NCBI GenBank assembly: GCA_035687895.1
Contig: DASRUE010000249.1
Coordinates: 1 to 33,786 of the forward strand
Direction: 5' to 3'
DNA from: JAERML01 sp035687895
GTDB taxonomy: Bacteria > Bacteroidota > Ignavibacteria > UBA10030 > UBA6906
Length of the DNA stretch: 33,786 bases
The position numbers were made by a program, and so were the translations under genes. Numbering within the stretch: the first letter of the stretch is position 1; each line of letters begins with the position of its first letter. Under the pieces are notes generated by a model. The model was not told the origin of the DNA, searched no databases, and was given only the letters and a program-made list of their open reading frames with translations. Shown here in pieces: positions 33,611 through 33,786 of this stretch.

Positions 33611-33639
33611 AAGGTACGCTTCGATAAAACGAGAGTCAA
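33611..33639 (-). promoter_or_regulatory. Promoter of the T9SS cargo operon
   Basis: TTGACT (33634-33639) and TACCTT (33611-33616) are 17 bases apart on the minus strand, between the upstream terminator and the leader stem-loop. The -10 continues ATTCTTG. The predicted start is near 33604. Confidence 0.6.
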
Positions 33640-33654
33640 CTTGCGGACAAACAG

Positions 33655-33685
33655 AAAACCCCGTCCGGCACAATACCGAACGGGG
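33655..33685 (-). terminator. Rho-independent terminator of the nadA-like gene
   Basis: On the minus strand a ten-base arm (33676-33685) pairs with 33659-33668, with one T-G pair. The loop is seven bases and TTTTCTGTTT follows. It lies 26 bases after the upstream stop codon. Confidence 0.85.
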
Positions 33686-33711
33686 TCCAGAAAGCCTTGA
33701 CCGCAGCAGAA

Positions 33712-33786
33712 TTAGCTCATGGCCAGCATACGCTGTATCGGAATGAGCGCCCGCTGTATAATGTCAGGTGACAGTGTGATCTCAGG
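33712..33786 (-). CDS. nadA: C-terminus of quinolinate synthase (partial)
   Basis: Only the last 24 codons are in the window; the gene enters from the right edge and stops at TAA (33712-33714). The peptide PEITLSPDIIQRALIPIQRM followed by LAMS resembles the usual NadA ending (I-x-V-P-x-x-I-x-x-x-A-x-x-P-I-x-R-M-L-x-x-S). NadA condenses iminoaspartate with dihydroxyacetone phosphate to make quinolinate for NAD. The [4Fe-4S] cysteines lie outside the window, so this rests on the tail alone. Confidence 0.6.
   Translation of the reverse strand, partial: PEITLSPDIIQRALIPIQRMLAMS

Overview
The window is a densely packed stretch of core genome from a bacterium of the FCB group, most likely an Ignavibacteria/Chlorobi/Bacteroidota-type lineage. 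The best evidence is two secreted proteins (30597-33517) with type IX secretion (T9SS) C-terminal sorting domains of the PNPFNP...FDLLGREVATLVNEE type. A NhaD-like antiporter inside a complex I gene cluster and TATATT-type -10 boxes fit this. Every gene I can support lies on the minus strand, so transcription runs from high to low coordinates. I found no prophage, transposase, CRISPR array or defence island.

Layout from the right edge leftward. A quinolinate synthase C-terminus and its terminator (33655-33786) come first. Next is a two-gene unit of T9SS cargo proteins with its own promoter and a structured 5' leader (30597-33639). The asnS promoter then starts a run asnS, ABC ATPase, ABC permease, small outer-membrane barrel (26329-30464). 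The complex I membrane-arm genes nuoJ-K-L-M, a NhaD-type antiporter and nuoN follow (18932-26235). They lead with tiny gaps or overlaps into nnrD/E, vanZ-like, tgt, yajC and ribBA (14130-18924), and a terminator closes that stretch. greA follows, then tRNAs Gly, Cys, Leu and Val (12749-13308).

The translation cluster thrS-infC-rpmI-rplT-pheS-pheT (5987-12673) comes next, in the same order as in E. coli. infC appears to start at AUU, and an attenuator-like hairpin precedes pheS. A coiled-coil gene, zapA, a structured intergenic RNA candidate (possibly 6S RNA), rny, coaE, argD and a truncated outer-membrane barrel gene with a strong promoter complete the left side.

The most unusual signal is at the small scale. 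Both T9SS sorting domains carry the same 30-bp palindromic unit, inserted exactly in frame as 10 codons. asnS carries a different, G/C-rich imperfect palindrome in frame near its N-terminus. These look like short palindromic elements that tolerate or exploit insertion into reading frames, in the manner of Rickettsia palindromic elements. I did not find an obviously new multi-gene system. The remaining points of interest are regulatory RNA structures and the antiporter in the nuo cluster.
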